Shown piece after piece: positions 8,872 to 17,010 of a stretch of DNA of 64,000 bases (positions within the stretch are counted from its first letter, which is position 1; each line of letters starts with the position of its first letter). The position numbers and the translations under genes were made by a program. The notes under the pieces are model-generated. The model made no database searches. It saw only the letters and a program-made list of their open reading frames with translations, and was not told the origin of the DNA. Source of the DNA: Chitinophaga sp. LS1 (lineage in GTDB: Bacteria; Bacteroidota; Bacteroidia; Chitinophagales; Chitinophagaceae); the NCBI RefSeq assembly GCF_034274695.1, contig NZ_CP128362.1, positions 806,001 through 870,000 of the forward strand, written 5' to 3'.

Positions 8872-9213
8872 TCAACAGGGGGTTAGTATCTCTTTTTCAG
8901 GTCTGGTAGTTACTATCTCCTGTAGGATAGTGTCTATCTCCTGTCTGATTGTTGCGATCTCTTTGTCTTTAAAAGAGATACGCTGATTATTACCAATAGT
9001 CAGGGTCACATCTTTTCCTTTTCTACCTTCATAATATTCCAGTAGCACTTCTATCAGTGATTCTCTATCTCCACTTAATCTAATTCCCGCTATTTCAGCA
9101 GATAAGAACCAATGATTAAAGCGATACTTTATTTCTGGTTCTATTCCTTTGTTTTCCAGGAATTGGTATAATTCTTCAAGTCCTCTACCTTCTATTAAGA
9201 TGTCTGTATTCAT
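8872..9213 (-). CDS. Small soluble protein resembling effector-associated EACC1-type domains
   Basis: The 113-residue product has no membrane segment. Its layout, an N-terminal strand-helix (ILIEGRGLEELYQFLENKG), a central LIEVLLEYYEGRKGKDVTLTI and a strand GNNQRISFKDKEIATIRQ, resembles the EACC1 type of small component described in bacterial conflict systems (helix, then RxxDVxxTVxxGRxxxxD pattern). That match is by eye and weak. It lies immediately upstream of the membrane-protein array, which would suit a signalling or effector-associated component. Treat as hypothetical. Confidence 0.5.
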   Translation of the reverse strand: MNTDILIEGRGLEELYQFLENKGIEPEIKYRFNHWFLSAEIAGIRLSGDRESLIEVLLEYYEGRKGKDVTLTIGNNQRISFKDKEIATIRQEIDTILQEIVTTRPEKEILTPC

Positions 9214-9302
9214 AACATGGGGGTTGTCATCCCATATTGCTATGAGGGGGGATAGGTAATATTCCCCCTGGTGGGTTTGTGGATAATAAATAAGTGCGCT
9301 TA

Positions 9303-9536
9303 TTACCCCTGATGGGTCTCTAAATAATAATCATATTTATTTAAATCCAGCTTCTCGCCTAGCAATTGCTCCACTGCTGCCTTCTGCGCAGCTCCTACCT
9401 GGTAAATATTCAAATAATCTGCATCCCCATCTTCCGCTTCCCAAATCTTACTAATCTCCGCCACTTCCAATTCAACCAGGTACTCACTCACAAAATCCTC
9501 ACTTCCTTTCAAATAATAAGCAATCGTTCTTTCCAT
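9303..9536 (-). CDS. Small hypothetical protein, 77 aa
   Basis: The frame starts MERTIAYYLKGSEDFVSEYLVELEVAEISKIWEAEDGD and ends LDLNKYDYYLETHQG. It is acidic, soluble and without recognisable motif; Bacteroidota genomes carry many such proteins near secreted toxins, where they may be immunity proteins. A perfect hairpin at 9557-9581 separates it from the upstream repeat region. Confidence 0.55.
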   Translation of the reverse strand: MERTIAYYLKGSEDFVSEYLVELEVAEISKIWEAEDGDADYLNIYQVGAAQKAAVEQLLGEKLDLNKYDYYLETHQG

Positions 9537-9556
9537 AATTTATCATTTTAATTAAA

Positions 9557-9581
9557 CAGCCGGCCTCCAGGAAGCCGGCTG
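9557..9581 (-). terminator. Hairpin, probable terminator of the M28 peptidase transcript
   Basis: CAGCCGGC (9557-9564) pairs perfectly with GCCGGCTG (9574-9581) around a 9-nt loop. On the minus strand it is followed by GTTTAATTAAAA. It lies after the M28 gene and its 3' repeat array and just before the next minus-strand start, as expected for an intrinsic terminator. Confidence 0.6.
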
Positions 9582-9593
9582 CAAGTTATTATC

Positions 9594-9895
9594 TTTTACT
9601 CTTAAACGTTGAAGACGTCCACGAAAAAGCCGGTACACTTATACTACCTTTTACCCTTAAACTCTGAAGTCGGCCACGAAAAAGCCAATGAAATTATACC
9701 ACCTCTTACCCTTAAACTCCGAAGCCGGCCACGAAAAAGCCGGTACACTTATACTACCTTTTACCCTTAAACTCTGAAGCCGTCCACGAAAAAGCCAATG
9801 ACATTATACCACCTCTTACCCTTAAACTCCGAAGTCGTCCGTTTAAAACCCAGTGCCATTATACTACCTCTTACTCCTAAACTCCGAAGCCGGCC
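9594..9895. repeat. 55-bp tandem repeat made from the M28 gene 3' end
   Basis: The block (C)CTTAAACTCYGAAG recurs at 9601, 9656, 9711, 9766, 9821 and 9876, an exact 55-bp period over six units. Units alternate between two types (GCCGGTACACTTATACTACC and GCCAATGAMATTATACCACC), so a 110-bp higher-order period is also visible. The unit at 9876 lies inside the last codons of the M28 gene (stop at 9864), so the copies downstream are duplicates of the coding 3' end and stop region. Fifty-five is not a multiple of three. Confidence 0.9.
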
Positions 9896-11495
9896 GCCAT
9901 TCCGGAAACCTTTCCTCATTCGCCAACGTCTCCCCTACATCAAACAAAAACCGGATATCCTCCACCATCCCTGACAACTCCCACGTATCATCAAACTGAT
10001 CAAACGGTGAATGATATCTATCCCTTCCATAAGAAGCCCTATGATTCGGCACCCACGCTGAATCATGCAGCAATGAATGTTCCCCCGCCCCAGGATACAA
10101 AGAAGGAATCCCCACCTTTGCAAAATTAAAATGATCTGAACGGAAAAACCATCCCCCGGAAGGATTCGCCTCCGGAATAATCGTCCTCCCCTGTTTCTTC
10201 GCCGCTCTCTCCGCATAATCATCCAGCTCAGACTGCCCCTTACCAATGATCGTAATATCCGTCGTACGACCAAAAGTATTCATCACATCCATATTTATAT
10301 CTGCCACTGTAGACTTCACAGGAAACAAAGGATGTGTCGCATAATACTCAGATCCCAACAATCCCTGCTCTTCCCCTGTCAGCGCTATAAAAAGGATAGA
10401 CCGCCTTGGTGCATTTGGCAGACTCTTGAAAGCCTTCGCCAGACTTAACAACGCCGCTGTACCGCTGGCATTATCCGCTGCACCATTATAGATAGAGTCA
10501 CCTCTGATCACTTCACCTACACCCAGGTGATCCCAGTGTGCAGAGTAAATAATGTATTCATTCTTTCTGTCTGTACCTGGCAACTGTGCAATCACATTAT
10601 GGGAGGTGGACTTCTTAATCTTATTCGTAATCTCCAGGCTGGTAGTCACCCCTAATGGCACTGCCTTAAACCCTGGATGCTTCGCTTTCTCAATTACATC
10701 AAACGGCACCCCTGCCAGCGCAAACACTTTCTTTGCTGACTCCAGGGTCATCCAACCTTCCATCGCCGTTCTTGACATATTATCATCCGCTGTCTGCAGG
10801 TCCAGTCTTGGTTTAGACCAACCGCTCCTCACCACATTCCAGCCATAGCTGGCAGGCAGGATGTCATGAATGATAATTACGCCAGTGGCTCCTTTACGGG
10901 CAGCCTCTTCGAATTTATACGTCCAACGACCATAATAGGTCATGGTCTTTCCTTTGAATAAGGTGCTGTCATAAAAACCCGGATCATTCACCATCACAAC
11001 AACAGTCTTCCCCTTTACATCCAGCCCTTCATAGTCATTCCATTTATATTCCGGCGCATCAATCCCAAAACCGGCAAACACCAGTTCGGAGTTATCCACA
11101 TTTACCTTCTCTTTTACACGACGGGTCGCAATCACATATTCATCCAGGTAAGGCAGGGTTACGCTCCCGCTCTTTCCTTTGAACACCAAAGGTCCGCTGG
11201 GCTTGGAAATAATTTCAACCATCGGTACTTCCTGAAAAAAACTATCCCCATTCCCTGGCTGCAGTCCGATCTCTCTGAAGCGGTCTTCCAGGTATTTGAT
11301 GGTTTTATCTTCTCCAATGGTAAAGGGTTTACGTCCCTGAAATACATCAGAGGATAATACAGTGATGTCGCGGGCGATACTTGCCGAGTCTATGCTTTTA
11401 ATGGCTACTGAATCCGCTGTAGCAGCCTGCTTCTGCTCAGGTCCATGACAGGCAAAAAGGCCGACCAGGGGGATTATACGATAGAAATATTTCAT
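9864..11495 (-). CDS. M28-family metallopeptidase, lipoprotein
   Basis: The 543-residue product has a lipoprotein signal (LVGLFAC, Cys16) and is probably anchored in the outer or inner membrane. A PA-like insert lies around residues 135-290 (VFAGFGI, GKTVVVMVNDPG, GATGVIIIHD). The peptidase core carries the M28 zinc ligands in order: H320 and D322 in SAHWDHLG, D341 in NGAADNASG, E375/E376 in LTGEEQG, D403 in DINMDV, and H455 in RSDHFNF. Family members are aminopeptidases or dipeptidases for extracellular peptides. Codon use changes sharply: the last 130 codons are G-rich on the coding strand. Its 3' end is tandemly repeated downstream. Confidence 0.93.
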   Translation of the reverse strand: MKYFYRIIPLVGLFACHGPEQKQAATADSVAIKSIDSASIARDITVLSSDVFQGRKPFTIGEDKTIKYLEDRFREIGLQPGNGDSFFQEVPMVEIISKPSGPLVFKGKSGSVTLPYLDEYVIATRRVKEKVNVDNSELVFAGFGIDAPEYKWNDYEGLDVKGKTVVVMVNDPGFYDSTLFKGKTMTYYGRWTYKFEEAARKGATGVIIIHDILPASYGWNVVRSGWSKPRLDLQTADDNMSRTAMEGWMTLESAKKVFALAGVPFDVIEKAKHPGFKAVPLGVTTSLEITNKIKKSTSHNVIAQLPGTDRKNEYIIYSAHWDHLGVGEVIRGDSIYNGAADNASGTAALLSLAKAFKSLPNAPRRSILFIALTGEEQGLLGSEYYATHPLFPVKSTVADINMDVMNTFGRTTDITIIGKGQSELDDYAERAAKKQGRTIIPEANPSGGWFFRSDHFNFAKVGIPSLYPGAGEHSLLHDSAWVPNHRASYGRDRYHSPFDQFDDTWELSGMVEDIRFLFDVGETLANEERFPEWRPASEFRSKR

Positions 11496-11538
11496 GCAGC
11501 GTACGTTTTGGGGCTAAGATAATGCACTTTTAATTGAA

Positions 11539-11566
11539 AAAGGGCCCTGTTGTGGCAGGACCCTTT
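11539..11566 (-). terminator. Imperfect hairpin, possible terminator of the PepSY transcript
   Basis: AAAGGGCCCTG (11539-11549) and CAGGACCCTTT (11556-11566) pair with one mismatch around a 6-nt loop. It lies between the M28 start (11495) and the repeats trailing the PepSY gene, so it would end that transcript. Confidence 0.45.
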
Positions 11567-11709
11567 ATAATATCTTTATATGATAATCGCTTTTTAGAAA
11601 ATTCTGTCTTGTAGCGATGAATAATGCATTTAAATTAAACGTTTTCATCTACTACTACCAATCATCTTTTTACCCGAAATCCAATAATATCGCTCTGGTC
11701 AATGCTTTC

Positions 11710-12020
11710 CCCCACATTCCTACACCCCTGCCGCCGATGCCACCTTTGAAACCGTTGCCTTCTTCTTATCCTTCTTCTTCCCTTTACCCCACATTCCTAC
11801 ACCGCTGCCGCCGGCACCACCTTTGAAACCGTCGCCCTCTTCTTATCCTTCTTCTTCCCTTTACCCCACATTCCTACACCGCTGCCGCCGGCACCACCTT
11901 TGAAACCGTCGCCCTCTTCTTATCCTTCTTCTTCCCTTTCCCCCACATTCCTACACCGCTGCCGCCGGCACCACCTTTGAAACCGTCACCTTCTTCTTAT
12001 CCTTCTTCTTCCCTTTACCC
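11710..12020. repeat. 77-bp tandem repeat made from the PepSY gene 3' end
   Basis: CTTTGAAACCG occurs at 11744, 11821, 11898 and 11975, an exact 77-bp period. The unit at 11975 is the coding 3' end of the PepSY gene, covering its Lys-rich tail (KGKKKDKKKVTVSKV), the stop codon at 11951-11953 and flanking bases. At least three near-identical copies follow it downstream. Seventy-seven is not a multiple of three, so the copies change frame relative to each other. Confidence 0.9.
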
Positions 12021-13180
12021 CACCACACTATAAACCCAGTCACCGGCAAACTCGCACAAATCAAACTCACTATAAAAGCAATAATCTTCCCAATGATCCC
12101 ACCTATCGCCCCCACATGTATATCATAATTCATCCCGATCAACTTCTCCCCGGCATTTCTATCTTTCCCTGTCACCTTCGCCAGCATCTTCCCTGTATAC
12201 TTATCAAACTGAAAATCATCTCTATCATAATACACCTCATTCCCCCAATAAGCCGACATATACACCACCGCTGCCTTTCCGCTATCCGGAGTACTCAATC
12301 CAATCCTTTTCGCAGCAGGATTATCTTTCCTCACACTCTCAAATGCAATATCCAACCCTCTCTGTGGTGTATTCGCCAGCGTCGTATCCGACACCCCATT
12401 CTTATGCGCCGGCGGCGTTATACTCCTGGAAGCCACCACATACACCGTCGTCTGGAACCACTTAAACGACCACACCAACCCTGTCAATGCCAATACCAGC
12501 GCAATCGCCATGGCATAAAACCCCAATACATTGTGCAAATCATAGTTCACTCTCTTAAAACTCGCCTTCCATTTTATCTTAAAACTCTGATCTCTTGTAG
12601 CCTTCGTCCATTTCTTTGGCCACCAAAGGATCAACCCGGTTATTAACAGAATTACAAATATCAATACACTCCATCCTACAATCTGTTCGCCAACCTTCCC
12701 GCTCAACAACAAGCTCCAATGAATCATTTTCACAATCGCAAAAAAGTCATACTTGAAATCATGGTGTCCAATCACCTCACCAGTATAAGGATTCAGGAAA
12801 ACCGCCTCATAATATTTCACACTTCCAAAATAGGTGATGGCTTTGGGATCTCCCGCTACATAAGTCATAAACTCCCATGCTCTATCCTTATCGGTATAAG
12901 TCGTTATGTAGTTTACTTTCTTATCCGGTCCCAGCGCTTTCCGGGCATTATTTATTAAAGTACTGATAGGGAGGGTAGCGGTCTGCTGAGGCTGTACGAA
13001 CATGATATCATGATGCACCTTTTCAGAAATTTCCTTCTGAAAAGCGAACAAACATCCCGTAATGCTTACGATAAATACAACAATTCCTGAGGCTAATCCA
13101 AGCCATAAATGTAACCAGGCATTGAGTTTTGCCCGCCAGGATTTCCCCTTTTTCCCTGTTGGCTGAGTGTTTTTATTCAT
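11951..13180 (-). CDS. PepSY-associated transmembrane protein
   Basis: The 409-residue product starts MNKNTQPTGKKGKSWRAKLNAWLHLWLGLASGIVVFIVS and has four membrane helices, with the periplasmic PepSY-like segment between helices 1 and 2 (IGHHDFKYDFFAIVKMIHWSLLL) and the conserved helix-2 start. Helix 3 follows NYDLHNVLGFYAMAIAL and helix 4 ends in FIVWWGKGKKKDKKKV. COG3182 iron-regulated membrane proteins have this form and are thought to reduce or handle ferric-siderophore iron, often beside TonB receptors, none of which is here. Its basic C-terminal tail and stop are repeated in tandem downstream. Confidence 0.88.
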   Translation of the reverse strand: MNKNTQPTGKKGKSWRAKLNAWLHLWLGLASGIVVFIVSITGCLFAFQKEISEKVHHDIMFVQPQQTATLPISTLINNARKALGPDKKVNYITTYTDKDRAWEFMTYVAGDPKAITYFGSVKYYEAVFLNPYTGEVIGHHDFKYDFFAIVKMIHWSLLLSGKVGEQIVGWSVLIFVILLITGLILWWPKKWTKATRDQSFKIKWKASFKRVNYDLHNVLGFYAMAIALVLALTGLVWSFKWFQTTVYVVASRSITPPAHKNGVSDTTLANTPQRGLDIAFESVRKDNPAAKRIGLSTPDSGKAAVVYMSAYWGNEVYYDRDDFQFDKYTGKMLAKVTGKDRNAGEKLIGMNYDIHVGAIGGIIGKIIAFIVSLICASLPVTGFIVWWGKGKKKDKKKVTVSKVVPAAAV

Positions 13181-13301
13181 GTCGCTTCGCCCTTATCAGT
13201 TGATATAGAAATGGTTATAGTAAACCACGCTAGCAAATTTGGAGAATATAGTGGGGATGACCGAGACGGATCGGGAAATTTATTTGCGGAAAACGGAAAA
13301 A

Positions 13302-13319
13302 GGAGGGTTAATACCCTCC
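13302..13319 (-). terminator. Intrinsic terminator overlapping the DUF4236 stop codon
   Basis: GGAGGGT (13302-13308) pairs with ACCCTCC (13313-13319) around TAAT. Read on the minus strand the stem is followed by TTTTTCC. The DUF4236 stop codon (13308-13310) lies within the hairpin, an unusually compact arrangement. Confidence 0.7.
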
Positions 13320-14447
13320 TCTTATCACATTCAGGAAATCGATAAAGGCCTCACTAAAATTCTCAGCAGCCTCATAATTACTAAACTCGTATTCCTCATG
13401 CACACCTGCTGCCGTTCGCAAGGTGATAGCACCATACCTGACAATCGGGATCTGGAAATTATCCCTGAACCGTTTGTCCGGAGCGCCATTCTTATTGACC
13501 TTGTCCCAGGTATGGTCTATGACCTTTGCATCAGGTGGCACGGACCCTCTTTCTATGAACCTCACAGGCAGGAACTTAAACTGTAATTCTTTCAGGTCGA
13601 TAATACCAAACCTGTCTTTGGTATCGTACATGATGATAAACCCAGGATAGCAATACAAATCCGCACCATTGGCATTCTTGAACCACAACGGTTCAAAATT
13701 GGAATGGATATCTTCAATAGATTTGATCCCTATTTTCACTTCTTTCTTATCCACCAATGTAGAAGCTGCTGACCTTGTCACCCTCCTGTTTTCTGCCACA
13801 GCGCTGGTCACATCCCATATTTTATGAGATTGAGAGAGCCGTTTGAATGCTGTTGTGACAGCCTCATATTTCTGCAGGATGTCAGTATCAAAAGAAATAT
13901 CCAGTTCCATCCGGCTCTTCACCAACTCCTGACTGATTTCGTCAATAGCTGTTTGTTGAGCAGCGATTCTTTCTTTAATACCTTGTGAAATAGATTTTAC
14001 AAAAAGTCCATAGAGAAAAACATAACTCAACGTGAGCTTAGTTTTTGAACCCTTCAATGCCAGTCCTATTTGCTGCAAGTCATGTTGCAATTCTTTTCTT
14101 TGCTGATGTGCGGATAAGATAGTATCCTTCACACCCTGCATATCCTGGTTCGTAATTTCAGTAGGAGCGACGCTGAAGATGTTGCCTTGTGGTGTAGTTA
14201 CAGGAACATGATGAGGTACGGGTGAAGACGGTTTTGCTCCAGGCAATGCTGGTTTATTCGCCCCTGCAGGCAACGCAGGCTTCGACGACATTTTATGTCT
14301 TCCCAATACAGAATTCACATAAGTACCATCATGCCCAAAAGTAACACTAGCGCCTTTTACACCTATATTAGTACTAATACCTTTTCTACTAATATTTAAA
14401 TGAACACCGGGAATGATTTTGATTCGTTTTCGATAGGTCCAAGCCAT
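13308..14447 (-). CDS. DUF4236 domain protein with coiled-coil region
   Basis: The 379-residue protein opens with the DUF4236 signature: RKRIKIIPGVHLNISRKG, then STNIGVKGASVTFGHDG. A Pro-rich linker (residues 55-90) leads to a long helical segment with one hydrophobic patch (LTLSYVFLYGLFV), then a C-terminal alpha+beta region (FEPLWFKNANGADLYCYPGFIIMYDTKDRFG) that might be a PH- or LSM-like fold. DUF4236 proteins are widespread and uncharacterised. It is the last gene of the minus-strand run that begins with the caspase, and may belong to that cluster. Confidence 0.8.
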   Translation of the reverse strand: MAWTYRKRIKIIPGVHLNISRKGISTNIGVKGASVTFGHDGTYVNSVLGRHKMSSKPALPAGANKPALPGAKPSSPVPHHVPVTTPQGNIFSVAPTEITNQDMQGVKDTILSAHQQRKELQHDLQQIGLALKGSKTKLTLSYVFLYGLFVKSISQGIKERIAAQQTAIDEISQELVKSRMELDISFDTDILQKYEAVTTAFKRLSQSHKIWDVTSAVAENRRVTRSAASTLVDKKEVKIGIKSIEDIHSNFEPLWFKNANGADLYCYPGFIIMYDTKDRFGIIDLKELQFKFLPVRFIERGSVPPDAKVIDHTWDKVNKNGAPDKRFRDNFQIPIVRYGAITLRTAAGVHEEYEFSNYEAAENFSEAFIDFLNVIRGGY

Positions 14448-14458
14448 AATTTCAAAAA

Positions 14459-14632
14459 TTAATTACAATTACAATAAGATCTATCCACATACGTCTTATT
14501 ACCATTCTTATTCAGATAATAACAACCTCCTCTCGGGCCAACATTCAACTTATGTCCATTATAAGTACAAACCATAGGATTGCATCCTAACATAGATACA
14601 AGTAATGCAGTACAGAACAATAATCGTTTCAT
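14459..14632 (-). CDS. Small lipoprotein with PBCV-type basic adaptor motif, 57 aa
   Basis: The minus strand from ATG 14632 reads MKRLLFCTALLVSMLGC, a lipoprotein signal with lipobox SMLGC, followed by a 40-residue domain containing NVGPRGGCYYLNKNGNKTYVDR. The pattern GPRGGxYYxNxxGNKxYV is the basic adaptor domain first named from chlorovirus proteins (PBCV_basic_adap), also found in bacteria next to secreted nucleases and other effectors. The mature domain has four Cys. It lies 12 bp upstream of the DUF4236 gene. Confidence 0.72.
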   Translation of the reverse strand: MKRLLFCTALLVSMLGCNPMVCTYNGHKLNVGPRGGCYYLNKNGNKTYVDRSYCNCN

Positions 14633-14690
14633 TTGGGGTAAATAATTAAAAACAAAATGGGGATAAATAGGACAGGTCTAGTATTGAATC

Positions 14691-15017
14691 TTACGTCAAA
14701 TCATTAATATCTGCTATAGGTCCACATCTTTTCACAGCAGCAATACCATTATCACGCCCGGCAGCTGTAGTATAGCTTTCACTTCTTCCTATTGTTATCC
14801 CATTAGCAGCTGTCAAAACAAACGTATAGGTAGGCGTATCCTTTTTCACATACCTCTTATCCAAAGGCGCATTTTCCTTCACTGACTTTATGCCATTTTC
14901 AGCGCCTTGTTTACTAATATATCCTTCGCTGGATAAAATAGTCTGGCTATTTTCTGCCTTTAAGTGGAAATAAAACTCACCACTTGATTTAAAAAGATCA
15001 AATTTGGGATTTGCCAT
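14691..15017 (-). CDS. YegP-family protein, two DUF1508 repeats
   Basis: The 108-residue product has two tandem copies of the small DUF1508 domain: FDLFKSSGEFYFHLKAENSQTILSSEGY... and YTFVLTAANGITIGRSESYTTAAGRDNGI. The motif (A/N)(G/S)..I..SE.Y....... A..GI.SVK is typical of YegP. The function of YegP is unknown, but DUF1508 also appears fused to signalling or effector domains. Here it follows the TIR-FGE gene by 17 bp and is probably co-transcribed. Confidence 0.85.
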   Translation of the reverse strand: MANPKFDLFKSSGEFYFHLKAENSQTILSSEGYISKQGAENGIKSVKENAPLDKRYVKKDTPTYTFVLTAANGITIGRSESYTTAAGRDNGIAAVKRCGPIADINDLT

Positions 15018-15034
15018 ATTATATTGTTTTTAGT

Positions 15035-16072
15035 TTAATTATCTTTTACAACTCTAAATCCAACATCACTCAATCGCTCATCCGGCCGCTCCGCACGCTT
15101 ACTACTCACCGCCAACTCTCCCACCTCACTATCATACCCACCTCCCTTCACCACTTTCTTCGTCTGCGCCGAATCCGCCCAATCTTCACACCACTCTGCC
15201 ACATTCCCACTCATATCATAAATCCCCCACGCATTCGCCTTCCTATGCCCCACAAACGCCGGCTTCACCCTATTATACACCGCCACCGTCCCTGCCGAAG
15301 TGCCACCACTATAAATCGTACTTCCCCCCGCCAGCGCCGCCGCCTGCCACTCCATCTCACGCGGCAATCTTCCCTTCACAAATGCACAATACGCCTTCGC
15401 TTCCTCCCACGTCACATTCCTCACCGGCATAGAATCAACAGAATGAATGGGCTGCTCAGGGAATATCTTACCCGTAAGCATGCAATACTCCCTGTATGCA
15501 GCCACTGTCACTTCTATATTACTGATACAAATAGGCAACCCTTGTACATGCACATACTCCTGCTTCAAAATCCACCGATGGCACCACCACGCATAAATCA
15601 AATACCACAAAAAAACTGTCCCCCCCATCACACACAAGAATGTACATATCCTTAACAACCGCCATATCACCTCCCACTTTCTTTTCTCAATCTTCTCTTT
15701 CAATAACCTCGCTATCTCTTCCGGATTCTTCTTCCAATCCTCACACACCTTATGCTTCGACAATCCCCCCACCTCCGTATCATCCAATCTCAACTGCAAA
15801 ACATTCCCCTGTGGGAACTGCGCCAATGCCATCTGCTGCTCAATACCAGACCAATACTTATTCACACAATACCGACTCGTTATCAACAACACATACTTCG
15901 TCCGCTTCCCATATGCATCCATGGTCAGATTAATCAAATGCTTCCCCCAATTATCCTTCTCCTCTTTATAATAGTAATACCGAACATTCAATTGCTTCAA
16001 CTCTGCCGCAATCATATCCGCCACATACGTATCCTCTTCCGCCACCGAAATGGCTACATCAATTGTCTTCAT
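15035..16072 (-). CDS. TIR domain - transmembrane - FGE-sulfatase domain protein
   Basis: The start is the ATG at 16072, overlapping the caspase stop as ATGA, which implies translational coupling. Residues 1-100 are a TIR-like domain (TIDVAISVAEEDTYVADMIA, YVLLITSRYCVNKYWSG.E), with a possible catalytic Glu78 after the Trp. A membrane helix spans about 141-163. Residues 170-345 are a formylglycine-generating-enzyme/C-type-lectin-like fold with all its signatures: MPVRNVTWEEAKAYC, GRLPREMEWQAAA, GIYDMSGNVAEWCEDW and VKGGGYDS. The TIR end may cleave NAD and the FGE end may bind a ligand. No sulfatase is nearby, so the FGE fold is more likely a sensor than an enzyme. Confidence 0.82.
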   Translation of the reverse strand: MKTIDVAISVAEEDTYVADMIAAELKQLNVRYYYYKEEKDNWGKHLINLTMDAYGKRTKYVLLITSRYCVNKYWSGIEQQMALAQFPQGNVLQLRLDDTEVGGLSKHKVCEDWKKNPEEIARLLKEKIEKRKWEVIWRLLRICTFLCVMGGTVFLWYLIYAWWCHRWILKQEYVHVQGLPICISNIEVTVAAYREYCMLTGKIFPEQPIHSVDSMPVRNVTWEEAKAYCAFVKGRLPREMEWQAAALAGGSTIYSGGTSAGTVAVYNRVKPAFVGHRKANAWGIYDMSGNVAEWCEDWADSAQTKKVVKGGGYDSEVGELAVSSKRAERPDERLSDVGFRVVKDN

Positions 16073-17010
16073 ATCCTCCCCTCCTTCACCAATTGCCAAT
16101 AATACATCCCCAATGGCGTCAACCTACACTTCCCACTATTCATTGCCGCCCAATACATATACTCCTCATCTACCGGCTCCACTAACCCCACTCCCTGCAT
16201 CCTCCGCAACACCTTAAACACCCTGATATGCTCCGAATCCGCCCCCTCCACCGTATACTCATAACTAGGATCCAATGGCATCTCATAAGCTACCTCCGGA
16301 AAATAGCTCCTCAACAACCTCAAATCACCTAAATCCAACGGTGGCTTCACTTTACGCAAATTCAAAGACCGCGCAATATTCGCCTTAAACACCGGCCTTT
16401 GTTGCCACCCTCCCAATCCTCTATCTATATAACTATAAATATTCCCCGCCGTCACATCCCCCACTATATCCGCAGCTCCACCATGCAATGCCTTCAACAA
16501 CAAACTCGTAAACACCCCCATCCCTCCTACCTCCTTCGATTTCTCCGAATCTCTGCTCGATGCCAATATCACCACACCCTTCCCCAGCACCGCCATCCCA
16601 TTCCCCATCAAAACCGGCGTGCCCATCGCCCCTGCATGACAACAATCCAATACAATCACCTTTTGCATGGCCTTCGAAGTCGCCGCCATCATCAGGATGT
16701 CATCCATAGAAATCCCCTCATCATACCGCTGAAAATCCGGCGTCACGATGTACCCACCCATCTCATTCACCATCCCATGTCCTGAAAAATAAAATAAATG
16801 AATCTCATCATCCCCGCTGAATAGCTCCATCAACCGGGATTTAATAGCCGCTTTGCTATGATCTTTCGTCATCAACATGACATCAAAATTTGGGGCACCA
16901 TCTTCATTGGAACTTAATACCTCTCCAATACTGGTCGCATCATTCACACAACCATATAACCTCGCACTGCCCGGATAATCATTAATACCGACAACCAATG
17001 CTCTTCTCAT
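16069..17010 (-). CDS. Caspase-family (C14) cysteine peptidase
   Basis: The 313-residue protein starts MRRALVVGINDYPGSARLYGCVNDA, the standard bacterial caspase N-terminus. The catalytic His is H78 in FYFSGHG and the catalytic Cys lies in VLDCCHAG (residues 121-127), so the dyad is intact. The caspase domain ends near residue 220. The last 90 residues (LDLGDLRLLRSYFPEV, EHIRVFKVLRRMQGVGLVEP, CRLTPLGMYYWQLV) form a helical winged-helix-like or effector-associated domain. Coupling to the TIR-FGE gene suggests one signalling unit in which the caspase is the effector, perhaps triggering cell death on infection. That role is inference from related conflict systems. Confidence 0.9.
   Translation of the reverse strand: MRRALVVGINDYPGSARLYGCVNDATSIGEVLSSNEDGAPNFDVMLMTKDHSKAAIKSRLMELFSGDDEIHLFYFSGHGMVNEMGGYIVTPDFQRYDEGISMDDILMMAATSKAMQKVIVLDCCHAGAMGTPVLMGNGMAVLGKGVVILASSRDSEKSKEVGGMGVFTSLLLKALHGGAADIVGDVTAGNIYSYIDRGLGGWQQRPVFKANIARSLNLRKVKPPLDLGDLRLLRSYFPEVAYEMPLDPSYEYTVEGADSEHIRVFKVLRRMQGVGLVEPVDEEYMYWAAMNSGKCRLTPLGMYYWQLVKEGRI

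Noticed and set aside
8872..9213. Firm naming as EACC1
   Set aside because: The similarity is a pattern of charge and hydrophobicity only; kept as a tentative note.
9594..9895. CRISPR array
   Set aside because: The unit is a continuous 55-bp repeat without unique spacers and it derives from a gene end; no cas genes.
11617..11826. Plus-strand frame across the 77-bp repeat
   Set aside because: Its Pro/Ser-rich composition is only the antisense of the Lys-rich PepSY tail copies; no start context or homology.
15035..16072. Diversity-generating retroelement target (FGE/C-type lectin fold)
   Set aside because: No reverse transcriptase, template repeat or variable C-terminal repeat lies nearby.
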